Below, piece after piece: positions 53,781 through 62,739 of a stretch of 64,000 nucleotides of DNA. The number at the start of each line of letters is the position of its first letter. The first letter of the stretch is position 1. The notes below the pieces were generated by a model. The model had not been told where the DNA came from. It saw only the letters and a program-made list of their open reading frames with translations, and did no database searches. Source of the stretch: Derxia lacustris (GTDB lineage: Bacteria > Pseudomonadota > Gammaproteobacteria > Burkholderiales > Burkholderiaceae_E); assembly GCF_002105195.1 (NCBI RefSeq), contig NZ_MUHU01000002.1:186001-250000 (forward strand), read 5' to 3'. The position numbers and the translations under genes were made by a program.

Positions 53781-56249
53781 ATGCCCCCTCTTGCCGGGGC
53801 AACGAACGCTTTCCTCCGCATGGGCTTTTCCGATTCCCTTCGGGCGCGTTTTCGCCGCCTGCTGCCACGCCGACTGTCGCGCCAGATCACGCTGCTCGTG
53901 ATGGGCATGCTGCTGATCGCCCAGGTCACGGGCTTCCTGATCGTGCGCGCCGGTCTGGACAGCGTCGCGCGCGAAACGCTCGCCATCGACCTCGACGCCG
54001 GCATGCGCATCGCGCAACGGCTGCTGGAGCAGAGCGGTGCCGAACTCGGCGCCGGCTTCCGCGTGCTGCGCAACAGCAGCGACTTTCTCGCCGCCGCGCG
54101 CGCCGACGCGCCCGACCGCGATCACCTGCGCGAACTGGCCGCGCCGCTCGGCGCCCGCCGCGTGACCGTGCTGACCGAATCGACGCACCCGCTGCTCGAC
54201 GAACTCGACCTCGCCGGCGCGCCCGGCCTGCCGGCGCTGCTCACGCACGCCCGGCAAGCCGGGCTCGCCAGCTCGATGGCGCTCGCGCCCGACGGCATGG
54301 CCATGCGCGTGGTGGCGCTGAGCGTGGGCGCAGGCCCGCGCTTCGTGCTCTACGGCGTGCCGCTCGACCAGCCCGCGATGGACAGTCTCGCCAGCCTGAG
54401 TGGCGTCGACCTGATGCTGGCCGCACGCGCCGAAGGGCGGCCCCGCCTCCTCGCCGCCAGCCTGCCGCCCTCGGACTGGGTCACGCTCGAAACCCAGCTC
54501 GTCGCCGGCCCGGTCGAGCCGGGCGAACGCCAGTTCCTCTTCGCGCTGGGCGACACGCGCCGCGAAGGCGTGGCCGAATGGCTGCCCAGCCTGCGCGCCG
54601 AACCCCAGCTCCAGCTCATCGCGCTGCACACCCATGGCGACAGCCTCGCGCGCTTCACCGGCATGCGCCGCAACCTGCTGCTGGTGACGATCGCCACGCT
54701 CGCGCTCGGCCTCGCGCTGGCGCTGACGCTGGCGCGCTCGATCGCCGGGCCGATCCGGCGCATCGCGGTCAAGGCGCTGCGCGTCGGGCGCGGCGAGGCG
54801 GTCGAGCAGGTCGCCTTCCACAGCAGCGCCGAACTGGAACAGCTCGGCGCCGCCTTCAACGCGATGCGCGCCAGCCTCGCCGAGCGCGAGCAGCGCATCA
54901 ACGAACTCGCCTTCTGCGACGGGCTGACCGGCCTGGGCAACCGCACGCTGTTCATGAGCCGGCTCGAACACGCGCTGCAGCACGGCGAGGCGCGCAGCGT
55001 CAGCGTGCTGCTGGTCAACCTCAACCGCTTCGGCACCATCAACGACGCGCTCGGCGCGCGGCTGGCCGACGCACTGCTGCGCGAGGTGGCGCGGCGCCTG
55101 TTCGAGACCGCGCGGCCGCAATGCGCCGCCATCGCGCGCATCGCCGCCGACGAGTTCGCCTTCCTCGTCGACCAGCCGCGCGCCAATCACGACCGCGTGC
55201 ATGCGCTGGGCGAGGCGCTGCTCGCCGCGCTCGACGTGACGCTGTCGGTCGAGGGCCAGCCGGTCGACATCTCGGCGCGCGCCGCCAGCGTGACCGCGCC
55301 GGTCGACGGCCGCGACGCGCCCACGCTGCTGCGCCATGCCGCGCTCGCGCTCGACGAGGCGCAGCGCAAGCACCGCCCGCTCGTCGCCTACACGCCCCAG
55401 GTGCAGCGCGATCCCTGCGTGCGGCTCAGCCTGCTGTCGGAGCTGCGCGTCGCGATCGACAAGCACCAGCTCGAGCTGCACTTCCAGCCCAAGGTCGGCA
55501 TCGGCAACGGCCAGCTCGAATCGGCCGAATGCCTGCTGCGCTGGCGCCATCCCGAGCGGGGCCTGATCCCGCCCGACAGCTTCATTCCCTGGGCCGAGCA
55601 GACCGGCTTCATCAAGCGGCTGACGGCCTGGGTGCTCGACACCGCCTGCGCCCAGATCGCGCGCATGCGCGCGCTGCACATCGAGCTGCCGCTGGCCGTG
55701 AACCTGTCGGCGGTCGATCTCGACAATCCGGCACTGCACGGCAAGGTCGAGGCGGCTCTCGCGCGCCACGGCGTGCCGCCCGCGATGCTGAAGCTGGAAA
55801 TCACCGAGAGCGCGGCCATGAACGACCCGGGCCGCGCGCTGGCCACGCTGGCGCGGCTGCGCAGCCTCGGCATCGGGCTGGCGATCGACGACTTCGGCAC
55901 CGGCCAGTCGTCGCTGTCGTACCTGAGCCGCTTTCCGGTCGACGAGCTCAAGATCGACAAGAGCTTCGTGCGCGGCATGTGCGCGCACCGGCATGACGCG
56001 ATGCTGGTGCGCTCGACCATCGACCTCGGCCATCTGCTCGGCCTGAGCGTCGTGGCCGAGGGCGTGGAGGACGAGCGCACGCTGCGCCTGCTCGGCCATG
56101 TGGGCTGCGATCTGGTGCAGGGCTACATCGTGAGCCGGCCGCTGGCGGCCACCGACTTCGAGCGCTGGGTCGCCCAGCACCGGCTGCGCCACGAGGGGCC
56201 GCTGGTCGATCTCGATCCGACGGCGACGGTGATCGAGCTGTTCCACTGA
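53781..56249 (+). CDS. GGDEF-EAL cyclic-di-GMP protein with HAMP domain
   Basis: An 822-residue membrane protein: TM1 near 37-57, a periplasmic sensor (about 60-295), TM2 (LLLVTIATLALGLALALTLA), HAMP (GPIRRIAVKALRVGRGEAVEQV), a GGDEF domain whose signature reads AADEF near residue 454, and an EAL domain. The GGDEF part is thus probably inactive as cyclase. The EAL part keeps ECLLRW (an EAL variant), LEITES, IDDFGTGQSSLSYL, LKIDKSFV and AEGVED, so phosphodiesterase activity is likely. A second ATG at 53820 is an equally plausible start; neither has a good ribosome site. Confidence 0.9.
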   Translation: MPPLAGATNAFLRMGFSDSLRARFRRLLPRRLSRQITLLVMGMLLIAQVTGFLIVRAGLDSVARETLAIDLDAGMRIAQRLLEQSGAELGAGFRVLRNSSDFLAAARADAPDRDHLRELAAPLGARRVTVLTESTHPLLDELDLAGAPGLPALLTHARQAGLASSMALAPDGMAMRVVALSVGAGPRFVLYGVPLDQPAMDSLASLSGVDLMLAARAEGRPRLLAASLPPSDWVTLETQLVAGPVEPGERQFLFALGDTRREGVAEWLPSLRAEPQLQLIALHTHGDSLARFTGMRRNLLLVTIATLALGLALALTLARSIAGPIRRIAVKALRVGRGEAVEQVAFHSSAELEQLGAAFNAMRASLAEREQRINELAFCDGLTGLGNRTLFMSRLEHALQHGEARSVSVLLVNLNRFGTINDALGARLADALLREVARRLFETARPQCAAIARIAADEFAFLVDQPRANHDRVHALGEALLAALDVTLSVEGQPVDISARAASVTAPVDGRDAPTLLRHAALALDEAQRKHRPLVAYTPQVQRDPCVRLSLLSELRVAIDKHQLELHFQPKVGIGNGQLESAECLLRWRHPERGLIPPDSFIPWAEQTGFIKRLTAWVLDTACAQIARMRALHIELPLAVNLSAVDLDNPALHGKVEAALARHGVPPAMLKLEITESAAMNDPGRALATLARLRSLGIGLAIDDFGTGQSSLSYLSRFPVDELKIDKSFVRGMCAHRHDAMLVRSTIDLGHLLGLSVVAEGVEDERTLRLLGHVGCDLVQGYIVSRPLAATDFERWVAQHRLRHEGPLVDLDPTATVIELFH

Positions 56250-56414
56250 GGGCGTCCGGGCGCCGGGACGGCGGTCGCGGGCCGGATGATGGGGCGCTGC
56301 CCGGGCCGTGCGCGGCGGCCGGACCCGGCCCGGACTGGCGCGCACGCCCGTTCCCGCACCGACACCGCCATCGGCGCCGATAATCCGCGCCGCCCGATCC
56401 GCCTGCCGCGTCCG

Positions 56415-57173
56415 ATGTCCGCTCCCGCCCCGCCCCTCGCTCCCGTCTATGCGCCGCCGCCCGATACCGGCCTCGACCTGCTGCACGCCGATGACGCGCT
56501 GGTGGTCGTGGTCAAGCCGGCCGGCCTGCTCAGCGTGCCCGGGCGCGGCGCCGGCCATGCCGACTGCCTCGCGGCGCGGGTGCAGGCGCGCTTCGCCGAT
56601 GCGCTCGTCGTGCACCGGCTCGACCTCGCCACCTCCGGCATCGTCTGCTTCGGGCGCGGCGCGGCGGCACAGCGCGAACTGAGCCGGCAGTTCCAGGCCC
56701 GCGAGACCGCCAAGCGATATGTCGCGGTCGTGGCCGGCCGGCCCGCCGCCGACGCCGGCGAGATCGACCTCCCGCTCATCTGCGACTGGCCCAACCGGCC
56801 GCGCCAGATGGTCAGCTTCACGCACGGCAAGCCGTCGCTGACGCGCTGGCGCCGGCTCGCCGCGACGGCGGTGGCGGACATGGCGGACGGTCACGCCAGC
56901 CTCGCCGCCCCGCTCGCCGTCCGGAACGACGCCGGGTCCGACGCGGCTGCAATCGCTTGCAGCCGCGTCGAACTGGAGCCGGTCACGGGCCGCTCGCACC
57001 AGCTGCGCGTGCATCTGCTCGCGCTCGGTCATCCCATCCTCGGCGACGAGCTCTACGCGCCACCGCCGGCGCGCGATGCCGCGCCACGCCTGCTGCTGCA
57101 TGCGTCGCGGCTTGCGCTGACGCATCCCGTCGACGGTTTTCCGCTGGCCTTCGAAAGCCATCCCGGGTTCTGA
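56415..57173 (+). CDS. RluA-family pseudouridine synthase
   Basis: A 252-residue pseudouridine synthase of the RluA subfamily. VVVKPAGLLSVPGRG, the catalytic Asp in VHRLDLATSGIV, ETAKRYVAVVAG and GRSHQLRVHLLALGHPILGD are present. It is close to RluA itself (tRNA U32 and 23S rRNA U746) in length and motifs. The start at 56415 is preferred because the longer frame upstream is unusually Arg/Pro-rich and lacks the fold. Confidence 0.9.
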   Translation: MSAPAPPLAPVYAPPPDTGLDLLHADDALVVVVKPAGLLSVPGRGAGHADCLAARVQARFADALVVHRLDLATSGIVCFGRGAAAQRELSRQFQARETAKRYVAVVAGRPAADAGEIDLPLICDWPNRPRQMVSFTHGKPSLTRWRRLAATAVADMADGHASLAAPLAVRNDAGSDAAAIACSRVELEPVTGRSHQLRVHLLALGHPILGDELYAPPPARDAAPRLLLHASRLALTHPVDGFPLAFESHPGF

Positions 57174-57213
57174 TGCGGGCGCCCGGACCGGGGCTATCAA
57201 GTCGAGCGGATCA

Positions 57214-57229
57214 ATAGTTAATTGACTAT
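57214..57229. promoter_or_regulatory. AT-rich dyad upstream of the peroxiredoxin gene
   Basis: ATAGT, six bases, ACTAT form a dyad that overlaps a TTGACT -35-like hexamer at 57222-57227. The half sites ATAG/CTAT recall OxyR binding elements, but the spacing is eight rather than seven and the second pair is imperfect. The surrounding 60 bases are clearly AT-rich within a GC-rich context, so this is a promoter or operator region of some kind. Confidence 0.4.
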
Positions 57230-57349
57230 CGATTCGCTTAACACAATGAATTAGACCTATCGGCGGCCCATCCCGATACTTCGCTCCATCGCTGCACGAC
57301 GCAGCGCAGGTCAACCCCCAGCAGCACTGAACATTCCGAGGAGTCAGCA

Positions 57350-58093
57350 ATGCCCACGTTTGAAAGCCGCGAAGGCCAGCGCGTCCCCAACGTCACCTTC
57401 CGCACCCGCGAGAACAACGCCTGGAAGGACGTCACCACCTCCGAGATCTTCGACGGCAAGACCGTCGTCGTGTTCTCGCTGCCCGGTGCCTTCACGCCCA
57501 CCTGCTCGTCGTCGCACGTGCCGCGCTACAACGAACTCGCCGCGACGCTCAAGAAGCACGGCGTCGATACCGTGGCCTGCATCTCGGTCAATGACGGCTT
57601 CGTCATGAGCGAATGGGCCAAGGATCAGGAGAGCGCCAACATCGTCATGATCCCCGACGGCAACGGCACCTTCACCGAAGGCATGGGCATGCTGGTCGAC
57701 AAGGCCGACCTCGGCTTCGGCAAGCGCAGCTGGCGCTATTCGATGCTCGTGAAGGACGGCGTGGTGCAGAAGATGTTCATCGAGCCGGACAAGGAAGGTG
57801 ACCCGTTCGAAGTCTCGGACGCCGACACGATGCTCAAGTACGTGGCGCCCGAAGCCACGGCGCCCGACCAGGTCGTCGTGTTCACCAAGCCGGGCTGTCC
57901 GTTCTGCACCAAGGCCAAGGAAGAACTCAAGGCCGCCGGCTACGAGTTCATCGAAGTCCCGCTCGAACACAAGGTGCGCGGCAAGGTGCTGGGCGCGCTG
58001 AGCGGCAAGATGACGGCGCCGCAGGTGTTCATCAACGGCAAGCTCATCGGCGGTTCGGAAGAAGTCACCGCCTTCGTCGCCGGCAAGAAGTGA
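57350..58093 (+). CDS. peroxiredoxin-glutaredoxin fusion (hybrid Prx5)
   Basis: A 247-residue two-domain enzyme. The N-terminal Prx5 domain has the peroxidatic Cys52 in [12 protein letters not shown]. The C-terminal glutaredoxin domain has the CPFC motif (Cys183, Cys186), followed by [14 protein letters not shown]. The glutaredoxin recharges the peroxidase with glutathione, so the fusion is a self-contained GSH-dependent peroxidase, as known from Haemophilus and Chromatium. A GAGGAG site precedes the start. An AT-rich dyad lies upstream. Confidence 0.95.
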   Translation: MPTFESREGQRVPNVTFRTRENNAWKDVTTSEIFDGKTVVVFSLPGAFTPTCSSSHVPRYNELAATLKKHGVDTVACISVNDGFVMSEWAKDQESANIVMIPDGNGTFTEGMGMLVDKADLGFGKRSWRYSMLVKDGVVQKMFIEPDKEGDPFEVSDADTMLKYVAPEATAPDQVVVFTKPGCPFCTKAKEELKAAGYEFIEVPLEHKVRGKVLGALSGKMTAPQVFINGKLIGGSEEVTAFVAGKK

Positions 58094-58125
58094 TGCCGCG
58101 ATGCCGCCCCGCCCGGGGTGGCGAC

Positions 58126-58164
58126 GGCAGGGTGACGCGGCATCACGGGCCGCGTCACCCTGCC
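58126..58164. repeat. 16-bp perfect inverted repeat after the peroxiredoxin gene
   Basis: GGCAGGGTGACGCGGC (58126-58141), seven bases, then its exact complement (58149-58164). It begins 33 bases after the stop. The stem is very stable but has no T-run; it may terminate or stabilise the transcript, or be a protein site. Confidence 0.8.
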
Positions 58165-58448
58165 TGATGCAAGCCTTTGCAGGCCTGGCCTTCCGGTGGG
58201 TCGGCCTGCATCGGCGGCAATTCCAGACGCCCTGTCGCCCGGGTGCGTCGCCGGCATGACCGGCATGCAACTCCTCCAATCGATTCCCGGCCCGGGACAT
58301 CCGCAGCGCCCGCGCGCGACCCGGCCCGCCCCCCCCTTCCGCTCCTGCCCGAGTCGCGCGCCGCGCCCCGGCCGGCAGCGTTCAGCCCGACGATCTGCAA
58401 ACCCTTGCAAGGCGTCGCCCGATCCGGGCCGCCCACGGAGATAACGAG

Positions 58449-59900
58449 ATGAAGACCCTCACACCCGACGTTGCGGTGATCGGTGCCGGCACCGCCGGTC
58501 TGGCTGCCTACCGCGCCGCCAAGGCGGCGGGCGCCAGCGCCCTGCTCATCGAGGGCGGCGCCCACGGCACGACCTGCGCCCGCGTCGGCTGCATGCCGTC
58601 CAAGCTGCTCATCGCCGCCGCCGAGGCCGCGCATTCGGCCCGGCACACGGCGCCCTTCGGCGTGCATGTGGACGGTGCGGTGCGCATCGACGGCCGCGAG
58701 GTGATGGACCGCGTCAAGCGCGAGCGCGACCGCTTCGTCGGCTTCGTGGTGAAGGGCGTGCTCAACATCCCGACCGAAGACCGCATCGAGGCCTTCGCGA
58801 AGTTCACCGCGCCGATGGAGCTGCTGGTGGGCGAGGACACGATCGTGAAGCCCGGCCGCATCGTCATCGCCACCGGCTCGGCGCCCGCCGTGCCGCCGCC
58901 GTGGCGCGCGCTCGGCGACCGGCTGATCGTCAACGACGACGTGTTCGCCTGGGACGATCTGCCCGAGCGCGTGGCCGTGTTCGGCCCCGGCGTGATCGGG
59001 CTGGAGCTGGGCCAGGCGCTGCACCGCCTCGGCGTGAAGGTGCGGTTGTTCGGCATGGGCGGCAAGGTCGGCCCGCTGAGCGACGAGGCCGTCATCCGCA
59101 GCGCGATCGGCATCTTCGGCGCCGAGTTCCCGTTCTCGCCCGACATCAAGGGCAGCGACATCCGCCGCGAGGGCGACGAGGTGGTCGTGACCTGGACCGA
59201 GGCCGCCACCGGCGAGACGCATACCGAGCGCTTCGACTACCTGCTGGCCGCGACCGGCCGCCGGCCCAATCTCGGCAAGCTGGGGCTGGAGCATTCCGGC
59301 CTCGAACTCGACAAGCAGGGCGTGCCGGTGTTCGACCCGGCCACGCTGCAATGCGGCACGCATCCGGTGTTCATCGCGGGCGACGTCAACAACATCGTGC
59401 CGCTGCTGCACGAGGCCGCCGACGAGGGCAAGACCGCCGGCCACAACGCGGCGGTGTTCCCGGACGTGGTGGCGGGGCTGCGCCGCGCGCCGATCTCGGT
59501 GGTGTTCAGTGAGCCGCAGATCGCGATGGTCGGCAAGCGCCGCGGCGAGCTGGAGGACGGCTGCTACGTGACCGGCGAGGTGGATTTCGCCGACCAGGGC
59601 CGCAGCCGCGTGATGCTGAAGAACGCCGGCCTCATGCATGTGTATGCCGACGTGCGCGACGGCCGCTTCCTGGGCGCCGAATGGCTCGGCCCGCGCGCCG
59701 AGAACATCGCCCACCTGCTGGCCTGGGCGGTGCAGCAGCGGCTGACGGTGGCGCAGATGCTCGACATGCCCTTCTATCACCCGGTGGTGGAGGAAGGCCT
59801 GCGCACCGCGCTGCGCGACGCGGCGGCCCATCTGGCAAAGCTGGGCGCGGCGGAGCGGGAGTGCCTGAGCTGCGAGGACAAGGCCAGCGACGCGAACTGA
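58449..59900 (+). CDS. dihydrolipoyl dehydrogenase-like flavoprotein
   Basis: A 483-residue class I pyridine nucleotide-disulfide reductase. VIGAGTAGLAAYRAAK is the FAD loop, TTCARVGCMPSKLL the redox disulfide, FGPGVIGLELGQALHRLG the NAD loop, VFIAGDVNN the second FAD motif, and FYHPVVEEGLRTALR carries the catalytic His-Glu. It resembles lipoamide dehydrogenases but is not next to any 2-oxoacid dehydrogenase gene. It might reduce a lipoyl or mycothiol-like partner, or work with a peroxidase such as Ohr. A GGAGATAACG site precedes the start. Confidence 0.88.
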   Translation: MKTLTPDVAVIGAGTAGLAAYRAAKAAGASALLIEGGAHGTTCARVGCMPSKLLIAAAEAAHSARHTAPFGVHVDGAVRIDGREVMDRVKRERDRFVGFVVKGVLNIPTEDRIEAFAKFTAPMELLVGEDTIVKPGRIVIATGSAPAVPPPWRALGDRLIVNDDVFAWDDLPERVAVFGPGVIGLELGQALHRLGVKVRLFGMGGKVGPLSDEAVIRSAIGIFGAEFPFSPDIKGSDIRREGDEVVVTWTEAATGETHTERFDYLLAATGRRPNLGKLGLEHSGLELDKQGVPVFDPATLQCGTHPVFIAGDVNNIVPLLHEAADEGKTAGHNAAVFPDVVAGLRRAPISVVFSEPQIAMVGKRRGELEDGCYVTGEVDFADQGRSRVMLKNAGLMHVYADVRDGRFLGAEWLGPRAENIAHLLAWAVQQRLTVAQMLDMPFYHPVVEEGLRTALRDAAAHLAKLGAAERECLSCEDKASDAN

Positions 59901-59947
59901 GCGATGGCGGCCCGGGCGACCGGGCTGTCCCCGCTCAGGACGCAAAA

Positions 59948-60038
59948 AGTCGGCTAAAGAGTCGGCTAAAGAGTCGGCTAAAGAGTCGGCTAAAGAGTCG
60001 GCTAAAGAGTCGGCTAAAGAGTCGGCTAAAGAGTCGGC
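59948..60038. repeat. 12-bp tandem repeat array upstream of fic
   Basis: Seven exact copies of AGTCGGCTAAAG (59948-60031) and a partial eighth (AGTCGGC to 60038). It begins 47 bases after the flavoprotein stop. The same core recurs once more as TCGGCAGTAAAGTCGGC at 60111-60127, immediately before the fic start. Period 12 is about one helical turn plus a little, so sites would wind slowly around the helix. There are no spacers, so it is not CRISPR. Confidence 0.95.
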
Positions 60039-60132
60039 AGAAAATTATTCTTCAAACTCATCATTCCAATAAAATTCTCTTCCTTATCAACAAGTTTTGA
60101 CTGCAAAATTTCGGCAGTAAAGTCGGCAAAAA
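60039..60132 (+). promoter_or_regulatory. AT-rich promoter region of fic
   Basis: The 90 bases before fic are strikingly AT-rich. TTGACT (60098-60103) and TAAAGT (60118-60123) are possible -35 and -10 boxes, though the spacer is short at about 14. The repeat core overlaps the proposed -10 and the ribosome-binding region, which lacks a clear Shine-Dalgarno sequence. Confidence 0.4.
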
Positions 60133-61314
60133 ATGTTCACGCATCCCGCGCAGTTCGAACCCCTTCAACCGGACTTCCAGCATCGGAAGCTCGACGAACT
60201 GCGCGAGCGCTGCGCGACGCTGGTCGAGCGTGCCCAGCGCCTCGCTGGCATGGCCCATCCGGTCACGCGTACCGAGTTGCGCGAGCTGCTGCGGGCAATG
60301 AACTCGTACTACAGCAACCGCATCGAGGGGCAGGGCACGCATCCGCTCAACATCCAGCGCGCGCTTGCCCGCGATTTTTCCGAGCGGCCCGACGTAGCGC
60401 GGCTCCAGCGCATCGCCGTGGCCCATCTCGATGCCGAGCGCGAACTCGAAGCGCGCGTCGCGGCCGGCGACTCGCCCACCACCATGGCCTTCCTGATCGA
60501 CGCCCATCGCGCGCTGTATTCCCGCCTCGCGCCTCAAGACCGCCTCACCGATGACGGCCTGCCGATCGAACCCGGCGCCCTGCGCAACCGCGAGGTCGAG
60601 GTCGGGCGCCATGTACCGCCGGCCGCCGCCGCGCTGCCCGCCTTTCTCGCGCGACTCGACCAAGTGTTCGGCAAGCTGCCGCCCGGCGAGCGCCTGCTGC
60701 TGCCGGTCGCCTGCCTGCATCAGCGCGCCGCCTGGGTCCATCCCTTTCTCGACGGCAATGGCCGCGCGCTGCGGCTCCAGACCCATGCCGCGCTCTGGCG
60801 CCTGAGCGACGGGCTGTGGTCGGTCAATCGCGGGCTCGCGCGGCGCCGCGCCGACTACTACGACCATCTCGCCGCCGCCGACGCCGCGCGCCGGGGCGAT
60901 CTCGACGGGCGCGGCAACCTGAGCGAGGCCGCGCTGCGCGACTGGTGTGATTTCTTTCTCGGCATCTGCGAGGACCAGGTCGGCTTCATGACCCGCCTGC
61001 TCGACCTCGACGCGATGAAGACGCGCATGCAGGCGCTGCTGAGCTTCCGTGCCGCGCACGACAAGAACATCCGCATGGAAGCGCTAGCGCCGCTGCACTA
61101 CGTGTTTGCCGCCGGGCCGGTCACGCGCGGCGAGTTCGCGCAGATGACCGGACTCAAGGAACGCACGGCGCGCGCGCTGCTGTCGCGCCTGCTCACGACC
61201 GGGCTGCTGCGCAGCGACACACCGCTCGGTCCGGTGCGGCTCGGGCTGCCGCTCGACGCGCTGCAATTCCTGCTGCCCGATCTCTATCCCGAAGCCGCTA
61301 CCCAGCCGGATTGA
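60133..61314 (+). CDS. Fic family protein (AMP transferase)
   Basis: A 393-residue Fic protein. The catalytic loop HPFLDGNGRALR (203-214) matches HxFxDGNGRxxR exactly and the flap REVEVGRHVPP is at 153-163. An N-terminal inhibitory helix SNRIEG (61-66) fits the (S/T)xxxE(G/N) rule, so it is a class II, self-inhibited enzyme. The C-terminus (about 320-375, GPVTRGEFAQMTGLKERTARALLSRLLTTGLL) is a winged helix-turn-helix, suggesting DNA binding and autoregulation. Targets of AMPylation are unknown. No separate antitoxin gene is present. A repeat array lies directly upstream. Confidence 0.93.
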   Translation: MFTHPAQFEPLQPDFQHRKLDELRERCATLVERAQRLAGMAHPVTRTELRELLRAMNSYYSNRIEGQGTHPLNIQRALARDFSERPDVARLQRIAVAHLDAERELEARVAAGDSPTTMAFLIDAHRALYSRLAPQDRLTDDGLPIEPGALRNREVEVGRHVPPAAAALPAFLARLDQVFGKLPPGERLLLPVACLHQRAAWVHPFLDGNGRALRLQTHAALWRLSDGLWSVNRGLARRRADYYDHLAAADAARRGDLDGRGNLSEAALRDWCDFFLGICEDQVGFMTRLLDLDAMKTRMQALLSFRAAHDKNIRMEALAPLHYVFAAGPVTRGEFAQMTGLKERTARALLSRLLTTGLLRSDTPLGPVRLGLPLDALQFLLPDLYPEAATQPD

Positions 61315-61414
61315 GCGACCCTCCCCTCGGAGGGACGGCCGGCTCGCCGCCGGCTGCCGGTCGCCCCCCGGCCAGAACAGCGCGGCGGTCTTGCATGCCC
61401 CCGTCATCTCCGTT

Positions 61415-62293
61415 TCACCCCAGCGCCGCCACCGCAAAGTCCACGAAGCTCCGCAGCTTGGGCGGCGTGAACCTCCGGCTCGCCCACAGCGCATGCAGCA
61501 TGAACGGCGGGTGCTCGTGGTCGGACAGCAGCCGTTCCAGCCGGCCTTCGGCCAGGTCATCGACGATGAGCACGTCGGGCAGCCAGGCGATGCCGAGCCC
61601 GGCCTGCACGGCGCGCAGCGCGAGCAGGGTGTCGTCGGTCTTGAGCACGGAGCGCGGGCGCAGGCGCGCCGGGCCGGCGGGGCCGTTCATCGTCACCGAA
61701 CTCATGTCCACGTAGGTCGGCAGGATCGCGTCGAGGCGCGGGATGTCGTCCGGCCCGGCCGGGCGACCCGCGCGGTCGAGATAGGCCGGCGCCGCCACCA
61801 GCAGCAGCCGGATCGGGCACACCGGCCGCGCCACCAGCGACGGCGTCGGCTCGTTGGTCACGCGCAGCGCGAGGTCGAAGCCTTCCGACGCGAGATCGAC
61901 CTTGCGGTTCTCGAGCCTCAGGTCCACCACCACCTCGGGATAGCGCGCGTGATAGTCCACGAGCATGCGGGCGAAGCGCGGCGTCGCGGCCCAGACCGGC
62001 GCGGTCACGCGCAGCAGGCCGCGCGGGCGGTCCTGGATGCCGAGCAGCTCGGCCTCGGCTTCGTCCAGCAGTTCCAGCGCGCCGGCCGCGTGGGCGTGAT
62101 AGCGCTCGCCGGCCTCGGTCAGGCTCAGATGGCGGCTGGTGCGGTTGAGCAGCCGGGCGCCGACGCGGCGTTCGAGCGCGGCGATGTGCTTGCTCGTCAT
62201 CGCGGCCGACAGGCCCAGCCGCTCGGCCGCGCCAGCAAAGCTGCCCGCGTCCACCACCTCGCGGAAGACCTTCAGACCGAGCAATCCGTCCAT
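61415..62293 (-). CDS. LysR-family transcriptional regulator
   Basis: A 292-residue LysR regulator of the large PA2220/DhcR-like subgroup: HTH in residues about 5-62 (FREVVDAGSFAGAAERLGLSAAMTSKHIAALERRVGARLLNRTSRHLSLTE in outline, LLNRTSRHLSLT shown) and a C-terminal effector domain. The start at 62293 (MDGLLGLKVF) is preferred over an ATG 30 bases upstream. It is divergent from a small membrane protein and ferredoxin gene; those are possible targets. Inducer unknown. Confidence 0.9.
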   Translation of the reverse strand: MDGLLGLKVFREVVDAGSFAGAAERLGLSAAMTSKHIAALERRVGARLLNRTSRHLSLTEAGERYHAHAAGALELLDEAEAELLGIQDRPRGLLRVTAPVWAATPRFARMLVDYHARYPEVVVDLRLENRKVDLASEGFDLALRVTNEPTPSLVARPVCPIRLLLVAAPAYLDRAGRPAGPDDIPRLDAILPTYVDMSSVTMNGPAGPARLRPRSVLKTDDTLLALRAVQAGLGIAWLPDVLIVDDLAEGRLERLLSDHEHPPFMLHALWASRRFTPPKLRSFVDFAVAALG

Positions 62294-62396
62294 TGAGTTT
62301 CTTTTTGGGAAAGAAAGCCTCAACGGTATCGCGCTCGATCAACGGGCAGGAAAGCTTTACGGTCGGCAGCTCCGGCTTCCAGCATCTTCGATCGTC

Positions 62397-62735
62397 ATGT
62401 CTGATCTCTCCTCCCTCAAGGCCGCGCAAGCACGCGGCCCGGTTGCCACGCCGCTCGCGGCGGCGGTGGCGGCCTCATCAGCTGTCACGGCTGCGTCGGC
62501 CGCCTCGACCATCGCGGCCGCCATGGCCGGCGCACCGGCGGGTTCGGCGCGCGCGAAGGCCAATGCGCAACGCCCCGAGCTGTGCGCCGGGCAGCTGCTG
62601 CCGCTGCCGGCCAATCCGCTCGCGCGCGCGGCCGTGCGCGGCCGGCGGCTGTTCGTCGCGGCAGTGGTCGTCAGCGCGCCGATCGGCTGGGGCATCGGGG
62701 CGCTCGGCCTGCTCGGGCACTGGGCGCTGGGCTGA
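62397..62735 (+). CDS. small hypothetical membrane protein
   Basis: A 112-residue protein. The first half is Ala/Ser-rich and of low complexity. The C-terminal part has RAAVRGRRLFVAAVVVSAPIGWGIGALGLLGHW, a single membrane segment. It precedes the ferredoxin gene by four bases and may be co-transcribed with it. No family recognised. Real coding status is moderately supported by the clean start, stop and spacing. Confidence 0.5.
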   Translation: MSDLSSLKAAQARGPVATPLAAAVAASSAVTAASAASTIAAAMAGAPAGSARAKANAQRPELCAGQLLPLPANPLARAAVRGRRLFVAAVVVSAPIGWGIGALGLLGHWALG

Positions 62736-62739
62736 GTCC

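Noticed and set aside
53595-57350. 1251-residue minus-strand ORF opposite GGDEF-EAL and RluA genes
   Set aside because: Same antisense artefact; spans two well-supported genes on the other strand and shows only low-complexity Arg/Gln/His sequence.
59948-60038. Possible CRISPR array
   Set aside because: Repeats are 12 bp, directly adjacent with no spacers, and no cas genes are present.
59681-60100. Plus-strand ORF ending in a KSRL repeat
   Set aside because: Its first half is an out-of-frame shadow of the flavoprotein gene; the KSRL units are only the translation of the 12-bp DNA repeat.
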